NCBI RefSeq assembly: GCF_032586235.1
Contig: NZ_JAWHTD010000019.1
Coordinates: 1 to 64,000 of the forward strand
DNA: 64,000 bases
Direction of reading: 5' to 3'
Origin: Aestuariicoccus sp032586235
Lineage (GTDB): Bacteria > Pseudomonadota > Alphaproteobacteria > Rhodobacterales > Rhodobacteraceae
Made by a program: the position numbers and the translations under genes. The notes below the pieces were generated by a model. It was not told the DNA's origin. It did not search any database and saw only the letters and a program-made list of their open reading frames with translations. Position 1 is the stretch's first letter. Each line of letters starts with the position of its first letter. Below, in pieces: positions 1 through 8,177 of this stretch.

Positions 1-36
1 TTCGCCGACCTGCACACGCCCACCACACAAAATCCC

Positions 37-59
37 CGCCTTCAGTCCGCCTGAAGGCG
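37..59 (+). terminator. Hairpin, possible terminator of a gene upstream of the window
   Basis: CGCCTTCAG and CTGAAGGCG form a perfect 9-bp stem around a 5-nt loop, followed by a short T-rich stretch. No coding frame is recognisable in bases 1-187, so the hairpin could end a gene lying to the left. The T-run is weak, so this is tentative. Confidence 0.35.
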
Positions 60-187
60 TTGTTCAAACCCGACTACGTCGTTTGCCCCGCCTGAGCTGC
101 CTGGCCGAGGATGCGTTCGAGATGTGCGAAGGGCATCTCGACATGTCGTATTGGCGTGTCTGTTCGACCGATCTTGCCAGTGCGCAT

Positions 188-224
188 ATTGTAAAGTAGG
201 TTAACAATGTATCATTGTAACAAT
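188..224. promoter_or_regulatory. Probable MarR operator ahead of the acyl-CoA dehydrogenase gene
   Basis: ATTGTAAA, 5 bp, TTAACAAT (188-208) forms an imperfect dyad. It is followed by the perfect dyads ACAATG-TAT-CATTGT (204-218) and ATTGT-A-ACAAT (214-224), so four half-sites alternate. The first dyad has the same half-sites and the same TAGG-containing spacer as the site at 2266-2286 in front of the marR gene. The site covers an in-frame ATG at 207, which argues that translation begins at 243. Binding by the MarR protein is inferred. Confidence 0.6.
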
Positions 225-242
225 ATGGGATGGATCGCCTTC

Positions 243-1787
243 ATGACTGTGTTTGCCGCGCCGACCGAAGACATTCTTTTTTCGATGCGCGATGTGGCGG
301 CGGCGGGGGAACTGCCCGATTGGGACGACGACCTGGCGCGCGACATCCTGACGGCGTTCAGCGCTTTCGCCGAAGGCGAGATCGCGCCGCTGGACGAGGC
401 GGGGGATCGGCAGGGCTGCCGGCTGGAAAACGGCCGCGTCAGCATGCCCGACGGGTTCCGCGCCGCGTACGAAAAACTGGCCGGGATGGGGTGGCAGGGT
501 CTGACCGCCCCGGAAGACCATGGCGGCATGGCGCAGGACCCTCTGATCGCCGCGCTGGTGTCCGAGGTGTTTTCGGGGGCCAATCACGCGATGCAGATGG
601 TGTGCAATCTGGTGCCCGGGGCCATGACGACGCTTTTGCGGTTCGGAACTCCGGCGCAGCAGGCGGAATGGCTGCCGCGCCTTGCCGGCGGCGCGGCGTT
701 GTCGACCATGTGCCTGACCGAGCCCGGCGCGGGGTCCGACCTTTCCCGCATACGGACACGCGCGACACGGTCGGCACAGGGCTGGACCCTGAGCGGAGAG
801 AAGATCTTTATCTCGGGCGGGGATCAGGATCTGTCGGACGACATTCTGCATCTGATACTGGCGCGCACCGGCGACGTTGCCGACGGGATCAAGGGGCTGT
901 CGCTGTTCCTCTCTTCCCGCTCTGCGGCGGGGTCGGCCATCAAGGTTACGCGGATCGAGGAAAAGCTGGGGCTTCATGCCTCGCCGACCTGCCACATGGT
1001 GTTCGACGACGCACCTTGCGAACTGGTCGGGGTCGAGGGCGAGGGGCTGAAGGCGATGTTCACGCTGATGAACCACGCGCGGCTGGATGTTGCGTTGCAG
1101 GGCGTTGCCCATGCTGCCCGCGCCCACGCGATTGCGGCGGCCTACGCCGCGGATCGCAAACAGGGCCGCAGGGCCGACGGGCGCGACGCGGTCCTGGGCG
1201 ATCATCCTGACGTGCGCCGGATGCTGGACAAGCAGCGCTGCCTTGCCATGGGTGCGCGGGCGATGGCCCATGAGACGCTTGTCGAGATGGTGCGGGGCGA
1301 AAGCCCTGCACTGGTCGATTTCCTGACACCTGTTTGCAAGGTCTTCTGCTCGGAGGCCGGAACGTCGTCCGCCGATCTCGGTATCCAGATCCTGGGGGGA
1401 TATGGCTATCTGACGGAATACCGGGTCGGCCAGACCTGGCGGGACGCGCGTATCGCCTCGATCTACGAGGGCGCGAACGGCATCCATGCGCTGGCAACCG
1501 CGACACGGGGCTTGCGGATCGAAGCGGGGGCGGATGCGTTTGACGCGTTGATCGGCCGGCTGACGGACGACCCCCGTGTTCTGGAACGGCGCGAGCTTTG
1601 GCGGCAGGCCCGCGCCCGGGTCGCCGCCAGCGTTGCACCGGCGGAATTGGCCCATGATTTCATGCAGCTTACCGCGGGCCTCTTCTATCGCGCCGCCTGG
1701 GCGCGGATCGCGCGTGTCGGCCAATCGGACGAGCTGTCGCGATTGGCCGACACGGTCATTTCCCCCGACCGCGACTGGGCCGCTTAA
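243..1787 (+). CDS. Acyl-CoA dehydrogenase
   Basis: FAD enzyme of the acyl-CoA dehydrogenase family, about 514 residues, expected to oxidise an acyl-CoA thioester to the 2-enoyl-CoA. The flavin-binding stretch CLTEPGAGSDLS lies near residue 157. The loop IYEGANGIHA, with the probable catalytic Glu near residue 409, is typical of the larger family members related to DmdC. It is shorter than the usual ~590 residues because the C-terminal domain is reduced. ATG 243 is preferred over the in-frame ATG 207, which sits inside the operator. The gene converges on the DUF3237 gene with a 4-nt overlap. With the nearby CoA ligase and dehydrogenase it fits beta-oxidation of an aromatic or aliphatic side chain; the substrate is unknown. 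Confidence 0.88.
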   Translation: MTVFAAPTEDILFSMRDVAAAGELPDWDDDLARDILTAFSAFAEGEIAPLDEAGDRQGCRLENGRVSMPDGFRAAYEKLAGMGWQGLTAPEDHGGMAQDPLIAALVSEVFSGANHAMQMVCNLVPGAMTTLLRFGTPAQQAEWLPRLAGGAALSTMCLTEPGAGSDLSRIRTRATRSAQGWTLSGEKIFISGGDQDLSDDILHLILARTGDVADGIKGLSLFLSSRSAAGSAIKVTRIEEKLGLHASPTCHMVFDDAPCELVGVEGEGLKAMFTLMNHARLDVALQGVAHAARAHAIAAAYAADRKQGRRADGRDAVLGDHPDVRRMLDKQRCLAMGARAMAHETLVEMVRGESPALVDFLTPVCKVFCSEAGTSSADLGIQILGGYGYLTEYRVGQTWRDARIASIYEGANGIHALATATRGLRIEAGADAFDALIGRLTDDPRVLERRELWRQARARVAASVAPAELAHDFMQLTAGLFYRAAWARIARVGQSDELSRLADTVISPDRDWAA

Positions 1788-2248
1788 CGGATAGCGTAAA
1801 GTTCGATCTGAACGCTGCCCGCGTTCCGGGCCCCGGTTCCGGCGAACAACGTCTTGTTGACCCACTCGTACCGGGGGTCGCCTGTCTCGAGCCGGGCCTG
1901 GGTGCGCATGTAGTAGCTGTCGGGATCGACCGCTTCGCCTCGGCCAATGGCCTCGATCACCTCCCTCGGGCCGTGCCGGTAGCCGTAGTTGATGATCTCG
2001 ATGATCGCGCCGTCATGGGTTTCCATGGCATAGCGGGTGTCCAGCTCGGCCATCCCGTCGGCAAAGATCGTCTGCCAGTCCGCCCCGACGTTGAGAACGC
2101 GACCGGAAAGCGCCTCGCCCGTCACCGTGCCCCCGATGATCGGGATGATACGCCTTTGGCCCGCACGGCCCGTTCCCAGCGCCTGGATCGGGTCCAGTTC
2201 CACCATCAGGGTGCATATGTGTTCAAGTCTCGGGATGGGCAGATCCAT
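1784..2248 (-). CDS. DUF3237 (UPF0311) family protein
   Basis: Protein of 154 residues matching the DUF3237 family along its whole length, including the conserved GGTVTGEALSGRVLNVGADWQ stretch and the later LDTRYAMETHDGAIIEI stretch. The family forms small beta-barrel proteins with no proven biochemical role, but it recurs in aromatic-acid and acyl-CoA gene clusters. It is transcribed divergently from marR, and the dyad at 2266-2286 lies just upstream of both starts. Its stop overlaps the stop of the acyl-CoA dehydrogenase gene. No signal peptide is seen, so it is probably cytoplasmic. A part in handling a pathway intermediate is a guess from context. Confidence 0.8.
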   Translation of the reverse strand: MDLPIPRLEHICTLMVELDPIQALGTGRAGQRRIIPIIGGTVTGEALSGRVLNVGADWQTIFADGMAELDTRYAMETHDGAIIEIINYGYRHGPREVIEAIGRGEAVDPDSYYMRTQARLETGDPRYEWVNKTLFAGTGARNAGSVQIELYAIR

Positions 2249-2265
2249 GGCCTGTGGTCCTAATA

Positions 2266-2286
2266 ATTGTTTACTAGGTTAACAAT
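2266..2286. promoter_or_regulatory. Probable MarR operator in the DUF3237/marR divergent promoter
   Basis: ATTGTTTA, a 5-bp CTAGG spacer and TTAACAAT form a near-perfect inverted repeat (7 of 8 positions). It sits between the divergent starts at 2248 and 2328. The right half-site and most of the spacer are identical to the dyad at 188-208. This arrangement suggests autoregulation plus control of the neighbouring gene by one dimeric repressor. Confidence 0.62.
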
Positions 2287-2327
2287 CTGTCGTATTGAAA
2301 GAGTGAAAGCAAGAACTGAGGTGGATC

Positions 2328-2801
2328 ATGGCGCGTGCAGCCGACGCATCGCAACTGCGAACCCGTCCCGAAGACGCTGAAATCGATCTGGAAGGCCTCG
2401 TCGGTTACAATCTCAAACGCGCCTATGTGGTCGTCAGTTCGGACTTTCGCCGCGCCCTGGGCGAAGACGGATTTGCCCCGCGCCAGTTTTCCGCGCTGTC
2501 CCTGATCGTCCAGTTTCCGGAAATCATCCAAAGCGAATTGGCACGCAAGCTGGGGATCGAAAGGTCAGGCCTTGTCTCGATCGTGGATGATCTGGAAGGC
2601 CGTGGCCTGGTGTCGCGGATGCCGGTGCCCGGTGATCGGCGTGTGCAGGCCCTGACGCCGACGAAAGACGGCAGATCCGCCTATCTCAATGCGCGCGACG
2701 TGGTGCGTGCCCACGAGGCGGCGCTCTTGTCGGATCTGGCGCCCGAAGAGGTCGAGACGCTGATCGGATTGCTTCAGAAAATCAGAAAGACCGAGGCCTG
2801 A
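2328..2801 (+). CDS. MarR-family transcriptional regulator
   Basis: Winged helix-turn-helix regulator of 157 residues. The recognition region reads SELARKLGIERSGLVSIVDDLEGRGLV, followed by the typical MarR wing RMPVPGDRRVQALTPTKDG. MarR regulators next to hydroxycinnamoyl-CoA pathways (CouR and FerR types) usually bind the CoA thioester and release the operator; that this one does so is inferred. It is the first gene of a plus-strand unit with the SDR (2-nt gap) and the CoA ligase. The inverted repeat upstream (2266-2286) and its copy at 188-208 are its likely targets. Confidence 0.88.
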   Translation: MARAADASQLRTRPEDAEIDLEGLVGYNLKRAYVVVSSDFRRALGEDGFAPRQFSALSLIVQFPEIIQSELARKLGIERSGLVSIVDDLEGRGLVSRMPVPGDRRVQALTPTKDGRSAYLNARDVVRAHEAALLSDLAPEEVETLIGLLQKIRKTEA

Positions 2802-2803
2802 GC

Positions 2804-3571
2804 ATGCAGGATTGGACCGGGCATTGCGCCATCGTCACCGGCGGGGCGTCCGGCCTTGGGGCCGCCACCGCGCAGAAACTGGCCAGCAACGGATTGCGTG
2901 TCGCGCTGTTCGACATGAACGCGGACAAGGGCGAGGCCCACGCCGAACGGATCGGCGGCCGTTTCGCCCGGGTCGATGTCTCGGATCCGGCATCCGTGGC
3001 GGCCGGCATCGATGCTGTGACCGCCGCTTTCGGCACGCCGCGCGTGCTGGTGAATTGCGCCGGGATCGGCGGCGCGGCCAAGACCGTCTCGCGCGGGGAG
3101 CCGCATGATTTCGGGCTCTTCGAAAAGACGTTGCGGGTGAACCTGATGGGCAGTTTCAACTGCGCATCGCAGGTCGCCGCGAAAATGGTGGCCGAGGACC
3201 CGGTCGATACCGACGGCGCCCGCGGCGTGATCGTCAACACCGCATCGGTCGCGGCCTTTGACGGGCAGGTGGGGCAGGTGGCCTATTCCGCCTCCAAAGG
3301 CGGGATCGTGGGCATGACGCTCCCGATGGCGCGGGATTTGGCGGACAAGGGCATCCGCGTCTGCACCGTCGCGCCGGGGCTGTTCCTGACACCGCTGCTG
3401 GACGAGCTGCCCCAAGAGGTGCAGGCCTCGCTGGGCGCGCAGGTTCCGTTCCCGTCGCGGCTGGGCGACCCCGAGGAATACGCCGCGATGGTCAGCCACA
3501 TCACCCAGAACGCCATGCTGAATGGCGAAGTCATTCGCCTTGATGGCGCGATCCGCATGGCACCGCGCTAG
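2804..3571 (+). CDS. Short-chain dehydrogenase, HSD10 (3-hydroxyacyl-CoA dehydrogenase) type
   Basis: Classical SDR of 255 residues. The NAD-binding motif TGGASGLG is at residues 12-19, NCAG lies near residue 85, and the catalytic YSASK has Tyr near 161 and Lys near 165. The overall pattern, including the DFGLFEKTLRVNLMGSFN stretch and the C-terminal half, resembles type II 3-hydroxyacyl-CoA dehydrogenases (HSD10). It would oxidise a 3-hydroxyacyl-CoA to the 3-ketoacyl-CoA. It lies 2 nt after marR and 27 nt before the CoA ligase, in one operon. It supplies the third step of a beta-oxidation route whose first step is the acyl-CoA dehydrogenase at 243. A thiolase is not present in the window. 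Confidence 0.85.
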   Translation: MQDWTGHCAIVTGGASGLGAATAQKLASNGLRVALFDMNADKGEAHAERIGGRFARVDVSDPASVAAGIDAVTAAFGTPRVLVNCAGIGGAAKTVSRGEPHDFGLFEKTLRVNLMGSFNCASQVAAKMVAEDPVDTDGARGVIVNTASVAAFDGQVGQVAYSASKGGIVGMTLPMARDLADKGIRVCTVAPGLFLTPLLDELPQEVQASLGAQVPFPSRLGDPEEYAAMVSHITQNAMLNGEVIRLDGAIRMAPR

Positions 3572-3598
3572 GACAATTCGGGGGGAGGAGCCCGCGTC

Positions 3599-5383
3599 AT
3601 GAACCTGCAACACTCCATGGCAGAGGATTTCTGGAATCCGGTTTTCGACTACGAGACCCGCGACGACGGCACGGTGATCATGCGCCAGCAGGGCGACCTG
3701 CCCGCGCATATGCCGACGCTGGCCGACTACCTTGACAAATGGGCGGATGCGACGCCCGACCAGACCTGGATCGCGCGACGTGGCGCGGATGGCGACTGGG
3801 TTCGGATTTCCTATGCTGACGCCCGGGACAAGGCGCGGCGTCTTGGTGCGGCGCTGCTGGGCTTGGGGCTGGGGCCGGATCGGCCCTTGCTGATCATGTC
3901 CGGCAATTCCCTTGAACACGCGCTGCTTGGGGCGGCGTGTTTCTACACCGGCGTGCCCTACGCGCCCGTGTCACCGGCCTATTCGCTGGTTTCCAAGGAT
4001 CATGCGAAACTGAAGGACATCGCGACCACGCTGAAACCCGGCGCGCTTTTCGCAGAGGACGGGGCGGACTTCGAGGCGGCGCTGGCGGCGATCTGGGCAG
4101 AGGACCGGCGCGTGATCGCGCTGAACAACGTTCCGGCCGATGCAATTGCCTACGACGACCTGCTGGCGTCGGACCCGGCCGGGTCCGACGCGGCGCGGGC
4201 CGCGGTCACCGGCGACACGGTCGTGAAATACCTCTTCACCTCCGGGTCGACCGGATCGCCCAAGGCGGTGATCAACACCAACCGCATGATCTGTGCGATG
4301 CAGGCCATGGTGCGCGATTGCTACCGGTTCGTGCAGCATACGCCCCCGGTCGTGCTGGACTGGGCCCCCTGGAACCATACGGCGGCAGGCAACAAGGTCT
4401 CCTACCTGGTGATGACCAATGGCGGGACCTACTACATCGACGATGGCAAACCGGCGCCCGGCGCCATCGACGAGACTATCCGCAACCTGCACGAGATTTC
4501 CTGCACCTGGTATTTCAACGTGCCTGTCGGATGGGATCGCTTGATCGAAGAGCTGGAGACCGACGAGGCCCTCGCCCGGACCTTTTTCGCCAGGCTGTCG
4601 ATGATGTTCTACGCGGGCGCGGGCATGGCGCAGCAGACCTGGGATCGGCTGCGGGCCATCGGACGCAAGACCACCGGGCACGAGGTGCTTTTGGCCACCA
4701 GTCTCGGTGCGACAGAAACCGCGCCCTTCGCGCTGGCCTGCACAGAGGTGCAGGAGAAATCCGGCAATGTCGGCGTGCCGGCCAAGGGGCTGTCGATGAA
4801 GCTGGTGCCGAACGGCGGCAAACTGGAGCTACGCCTCAAGGGTCCAAGCATCACGCCGGGCTATCTGGGCGACCCGGTCAAGACCGCCGAAGCCTTCGAC
4901 GAAGAGGGCTACTACATGATGGGCGATGCGCTGCGCCCTGCCGACCCGGACGACTTTTCCAAGGGGTTCTTCTTTGACGGGCGGGTGGCCGAGAATTTCA
5001 AACTGAACACCGGCACATGGGTCGCTGTCGGGGCAGTGCGCGCGGCGCTGGTCGATGCCATGGGCGGGCTGATCCGCGATGCGGTCATCGTGGGCGAGGA
5101 CGAGGCCCGACTGGGCGCGCTTTTGTTGCTGTCCGACAAGGCAAAGGCGATGGACCCGGCGGCGCGCCACGCGGCCCTGTCCGCGAAACTGACCGAGGCC
5201 GCCGGGGCGGCAACGGGCTCGGCCTCGCGCGTGCGGCTCGCCGTTGTGCTGGAAGAGGACCCAAGCTTCGACAAAGGCGAGATCACCGAAAAAGGCTCGC
5301 TCAACCAGCGGGCCCTGCGCGGCAATTACGCCGGCCTGGTGGCCGCGATGTATGCGGGCGAGGGCGCGGTGCTCGAGGCGTGA
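3599..5383 (+). CDS. Feruloyl-CoA synthase-type acyl-CoA ligase
   Basis: ANL-superfamily adenylating enzyme of 594 residues. The phosphate-binding loop FTSGSTGSPKAV lies near residue 213 and the A5 motif ATSLGATETAP near 365. The motif YYMMGDALRPADP and the later FDGRVAENFKLNTGTWV follow the feruloyl-CoA synthase pattern rather than the usual GDRxK form. It should activate a hydroxycinnamate or similar carboxylate to its CoA thioester with ATP. A strong GGGGGGAGGAG ribosome site precedes the ATG. It is the last gene of the marR-SDR-ligase unit. The enoyl-CoA hydratase that would normally follow is 6 kb away at 11238. The exact substrate cannot be read from sequence. Confidence 0.82.
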   Translation: MNLQHSMAEDFWNPVFDYETRDDGTVIMRQQGDLPAHMPTLADYLDKWADATPDQTWIARRGADGDWVRISYADARDKARRLGAALLGLGLGPDRPLLIMSGNSLEHALLGAACFYTGVPYAPVSPAYSLVSKDHAKLKDIATTLKPGALFAEDGADFEAALAAIWAEDRRVIALNNVPADAIAYDDLLASDPAGSDAARAAVTGDTVVKYLFTSGSTGSPKAVINTNRMICAMQAMVRDCYRFVQHTPPVVLDWAPWNHTAAGNKVSYLVMTNGGTYYIDDGKPAPGAIDETIRNLHEISCTWYFNVPVGWDRLIEELETDEALARTFFARLSMMFYAGAGMAQQTWDRLRAIGRKTTGHEVLLATSLGATETAPFALACTEVQEKSGNVGVPAKGLSMKLVPNGGKLELRLKGPSITPGYLGDPVKTAEAFDEEGYYMMGDALRPADPDDFSKGFFFDGRVAENFKLNTGTWVAVGAVRAALVDAMGGLIRDAVIVGEDEARLGALLLLSDKAKAMDPAARHAALSAKLTEAAGAATGSASRVRLAVVLEEDPSFDKGEITEKGSLNQRALRGNYAGLVAAMYAGEGAVLEA

Positions 5384-5605
5384 TCGGCTATAATCCGGTC
5401 CTTCTTTGGGCCCGGCCGCAGCAACATTTAAACATCCCAAATCGCGGCGACGACAGGTGTCTGTTGTGCGGGCGAAACGGTCATCCAAGCTTGAAGCGTC
5501 GATTGTATTGCGCGGAGGGCCACAAGCGGTCGAGCCATTTGCTTGCTAGTCAGCCTCAAGAAAATGGCGCTAAATGGACCCGGAGTGGTCGCCGGGGGCT
5601 TTGCG

Positions 5606-6121
5606 ATGTCTTACACAATTTCATCTGTTTCCGAAGTGAAAGACAAACCGGCGCTCAATGAGCTCCTGCTTGAATACTACGGGGTGATCCTTAGGAAGTT
5701 CGAAGCGGCAGGTGGTCCGGCGGTTTACACACCGCACGATCTGTTGGCGTCCTTCTGGCCCAATCTGCAAAAGTTCCTTCCGCCGACAGGCAGGCTTGTG
5801 CTCGTGCATGATGAAGCGGGACGGCTGGTCGGCTGCGGAACGCTGCAGCAGGCCCGGCGAGACGCGGGCGAACTGAAACGACTTTATGTCCGACCTGAAG
5901 CCAGTGGGCACGGACTTGGCCGGAAGATCGTCGATCTCAGACTGAGCGCTGCGCGCGACATGGGATGGAAGACGCTTCTGGTCAATGCGGTCCAGGGTAA
6001 TCAGGACATGCTGAGGATCTACGAAAGCATGGGGTTCCGTTACATCGACCGATACCCCGAGTGCTCGGACCCTGTAGAGGCCGCACCATGGCAAATTTTC
6101 ATGCAATACGATTTCGACTGA
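5606..6121 (+). CDS. GNAT-family N-acetyltransferase
   Basis: Protein of about 171 residues with the GNAT acetyl-CoA-binding motif ELKRLYVRPEASGHGLGRKI, containing the R/Q-x-x-G-x-G/A pattern. The family C-terminal motif is NQDMLRIYESMGFRYIDRYPE. The frame is open from 5543, but ATG 5606 (MSYTISSV) gives the normal family N-terminus and follows a GGGGGC stretch. It stands alone: 220 bp separate it from the ligase gene and its downstream neighbour is convergent. The acceptor substrate is unknown. Confidence 0.75.
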   Translation: MSYTISSVSEVKDKPALNELLLEYYGVILRKFEAAGGPAVYTPHDLLASFWPNLQKFLPPTGRLVLVHDEAGRLVGCGTLQQARRDAGELKRLYVRPEASGHGLGRKIVDLRLSAARDMGWKTLLVNAVQGNQDMLRIYESMGFRYIDRYPECSDPVEAAPWQIFMQYDFD

Positions 6122-6273
6122 TCGGAACCGTCCGCTCTGGGTCCAAAGCATTCCCCAACTGCAAATCGAACAAATGTCGCGTTGGTCCTGTCGGAACTCG
6201 GTCTCAGAGCACGTCGACGAGATGAGGCACAGCGTGACTGCGTGGGCTCATGTTCGGCGGCGATCCTGGCCGT

Positions 6274-8133
6274 CTAGGCGATCTGGTCCATGGTTGGCGC
6301 GGTCAGGATGTTGGTCAGAAATCCTTTCAGATTTGCCACGTCCTCAAGCGGCAAGACACCGGCGACGTATTGATCCGGACGGACAAGCACCATGCAGCCG
6401 TTGATACGGTCGATGCCGCGCATCTCGAAAATGTCGCCCGCCCTTTCGTCGGGGCAAAAGACTTTTTCATAGTCGCGCAGGCCAAGGCGGCCCTTCTGCG
6501 GAAACAGCAGCGGCGGCATATCCGTAATCGCGATCTCGGTGTGGCGGCATTGCAGCACGGCCCGAACGTCGAGAACTGCATCGATATCGGCGCCGTCTGG
6601 CGTGATCGTGTCCAGCAGACCGCCATCGGCGCTGAGAGCGGCGCAGAGCTGCGCCAGCGCGTCGCGTTGCGCCGTCGGCGTCCCCGCAGGCGCAAAGGCC
6701 AGAAGCAGCCAGCGCGCGTCGGCCTTCTGGACATGGCCGATCTGCAGGGGGCGTGCGTCTGCAAGGCGGATGACCGGCGCCGAATGAAACCGCATCCCGA
6801 TATCGAAACCGCGGGCGAGGTGCTGTGCATCGCCGTGCAGTACCATGTCTGACGGGTCGTATCGGACAGACAATCCGGCTGTGTACCGGCCATGCTCTGC
6901 AAAGTAATGCTGCAATTCCGATTGTGTCTGCGAGCCAGGCGGTGCGCTCATCAGGCGGGCCCATTCTTCGTCGAAATCGATCAGGGCCTTGGCGACGGCC
7001 TGCCTTTCGCGCGAGTAGGACTTCAAGAGGGACGGATCGGCCCGGCCCCCAAGGACCGAGACCAGCTTCCATCCCAGATTGAACGCGTCCCCCATCGAGA
7101 CGTTCATCCCCTGGCCGGCCTTGGGGCTGTGGGTGTGGCAGGCATCGCCGGCGATGAACACCCGGGGCGGGCGGTCTTCGGTCTCGGGCACGTCGTCGAA
7201 CTTGTCCGTCAGGCGCTGGCCGATTTCATAGACGGACCACCACGCCACCTCCTGGACGTCGATGGTGAACGGCGCCAGGATGCGATTGGCGGCAGCGATC
7301 AGGTCGGTGACCTGCACATTCCGGTTCGACACCCGCTCGTCGGGGTTCAGGGCATCAAGTTCGACATAGAGCCGCACAAGATATCCCCCCTCGCGAGGGA
7401 TCACGAGCACGGTGCCTTCTGTCGCGGACTGGATCAGGCTCTTGAAACGGATGTCTGGGAAATCGGTGTTGAGCAACAGGTCCATGACCCCCCACGCCTG
7501 ATGGGCGGCCTGCCCGACAAGCTTGCGGCCAATCGCATCGCGCACCACGCTGCGCGCACCGTCGCAGCCGACGACATAGCGTGCGCGCATGGTGTCCTCG
7601 CGACCCTCGTGGTCGAGCGTCACCGCGACGCAGTCTTCCTCGACCGCCAGATGCTTGACATAGCGCCCGTAAAGCGGCTCCAGCCGGGTTGGCGCGTTGC
7701 GCATCACGTCCAGATACATGTCGTGCACCCGCGCCTGGTTCAGGATCACGTGGGGCATTTCGGACAGGCCATCCTCGACATCCTGCACGCGGCCTGTCCG
7801 GACGATCCGATCGGGGGCGGCGGGATCCGGTTTCCAAAAGGTGGCCTCGTTCACCCAATAGGCCTCGCGCATCACGCGCTCTGCAAAGCCGAAGGTCTGG
7901 AACATCTCCATCGAGCGACAGGACACACCGTCGGCCTGGCCCTTTTCCATCGGGCCGTCCTTGCGTTCGATGATCGCGGTGCTGATCCCGGGAAAGCCCG
8001 ACAGGTAGGCCGCAAGTGTCAGGCCCGCGGGCCCCGCGCCGACGATGAGCACGTCCAACGGGCGCGCGTCCTGCGGGGTCTCTGGATGCAAATCGGGATC
8101 GCCCGGCCGGAATCCGTTCAAGTGAAATTGCAT
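6274..8133 (-). CDS. mobA: 3-hydroxybenzoate 4-monooxygenase
   Basis: FAD-dependent aromatic hydroxylase of 619 residues, class A flavoprotein of the phenol 2-monooxygenase type. GAGPAGL (residues 33-39) binds the ADP of FAD, CDGARS is at 190-195, and GDACHTHSPKAGQG at 329-342 binds the flavin. A C-terminal thioredoxin-like domain ends in a VLVRPDQYVAGVLPLED stretch. The N-terminus MQFHLNGFRPGDP and long internal stretches match what I remember of Comamonas MobA, which converts 3-hydroxybenzoate to protocatechuate with NADPH and O2. It is the last gene of the operon hydratase-dctP-dctQ-dctM-mobA, so its substrate or a precursor is probably imported by that TRAP carrier. No protocatechuate dioxygenase lies in the window. 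Confidence 0.87.
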   Translation of the reverse strand: MQFHLNGFRPGDPDLHPETPQDARPLDVLIVGAGPAGLTLAAYLSGFPGISTAIIERKDGPMEKGQADGVSCRSMEMFQTFGFAERVMREAYWVNEATFWKPDPAAPDRIVRTGRVQDVEDGLSEMPHVILNQARVHDMYLDVMRNAPTRLEPLYGRYVKHLAVEEDCVAVTLDHEGREDTMRARYVVGCDGARSVVRDAIGRKLVGQAAHQAWGVMDLLLNTDFPDIRFKSLIQSATEGTVLVIPREGGYLVRLYVELDALNPDERVSNRNVQVTDLIAAANRILAPFTIDVQEVAWWSVYEIGQRLTDKFDDVPETEDRPPRVFIAGDACHTHSPKAGQGMNVSMGDAFNLGWKLVSVLGGRADPSLLKSYSRERQAVAKALIDFDEEWARLMSAPPGSQTQSELQHYFAEHGRYTAGLSVRYDPSDMVLHGDAQHLARGFDIGMRFHSAPVIRLADARPLQIGHVQKADARWLLLAFAPAGTPTAQRDALAQLCAALSADGGLLDTITPDGADIDAVLDVRAVLQCRHTEIAITDMPPLLFPQKGRLGLRDYEKVFCPDERAGDIFEMRGIDRINGCMVLVRPDQYVAGVLPLEDVANLKGFLTNILTAPTMDQIA

Positions 8134-8164
8134 GTGAACCTCCGACGAAAAGCGCGGTTGTCGA

Positions 8165-8177
8165 TCATGTATAGCGT
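8165..8177. promoter_or_regulatory. 13-bp motif TCATGTATAGCGT between dctM and mobA
   Basis: The same 13 bases occur at 12077-12089, in the divergent promoter of the enoyl-CoA hydratase and amidohydrolase genes. Here the motif sits in the 43-bp gap upstream of mobA and touches the dctM stop codon. It could be a shared operator that gives mobA its own control, or a chance repeat. Confidence 0.3.

Noticed and set aside
207..242. Upstream ATG for the acyl-CoA dehydrogenase at 207
   Set aside because: It lies inside the operator dyads and the added residues are unlike the family; ATG 243 gives the expected N-terminus.
201..1865. A 554-codon open frame on the minus strand opposite the acyl-CoA dehydrogenase
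   Set aside because: It is a GC-bias shadow: Arg- and Gln-rich, no domain, and fully overlapped by a clear enzyme gene.
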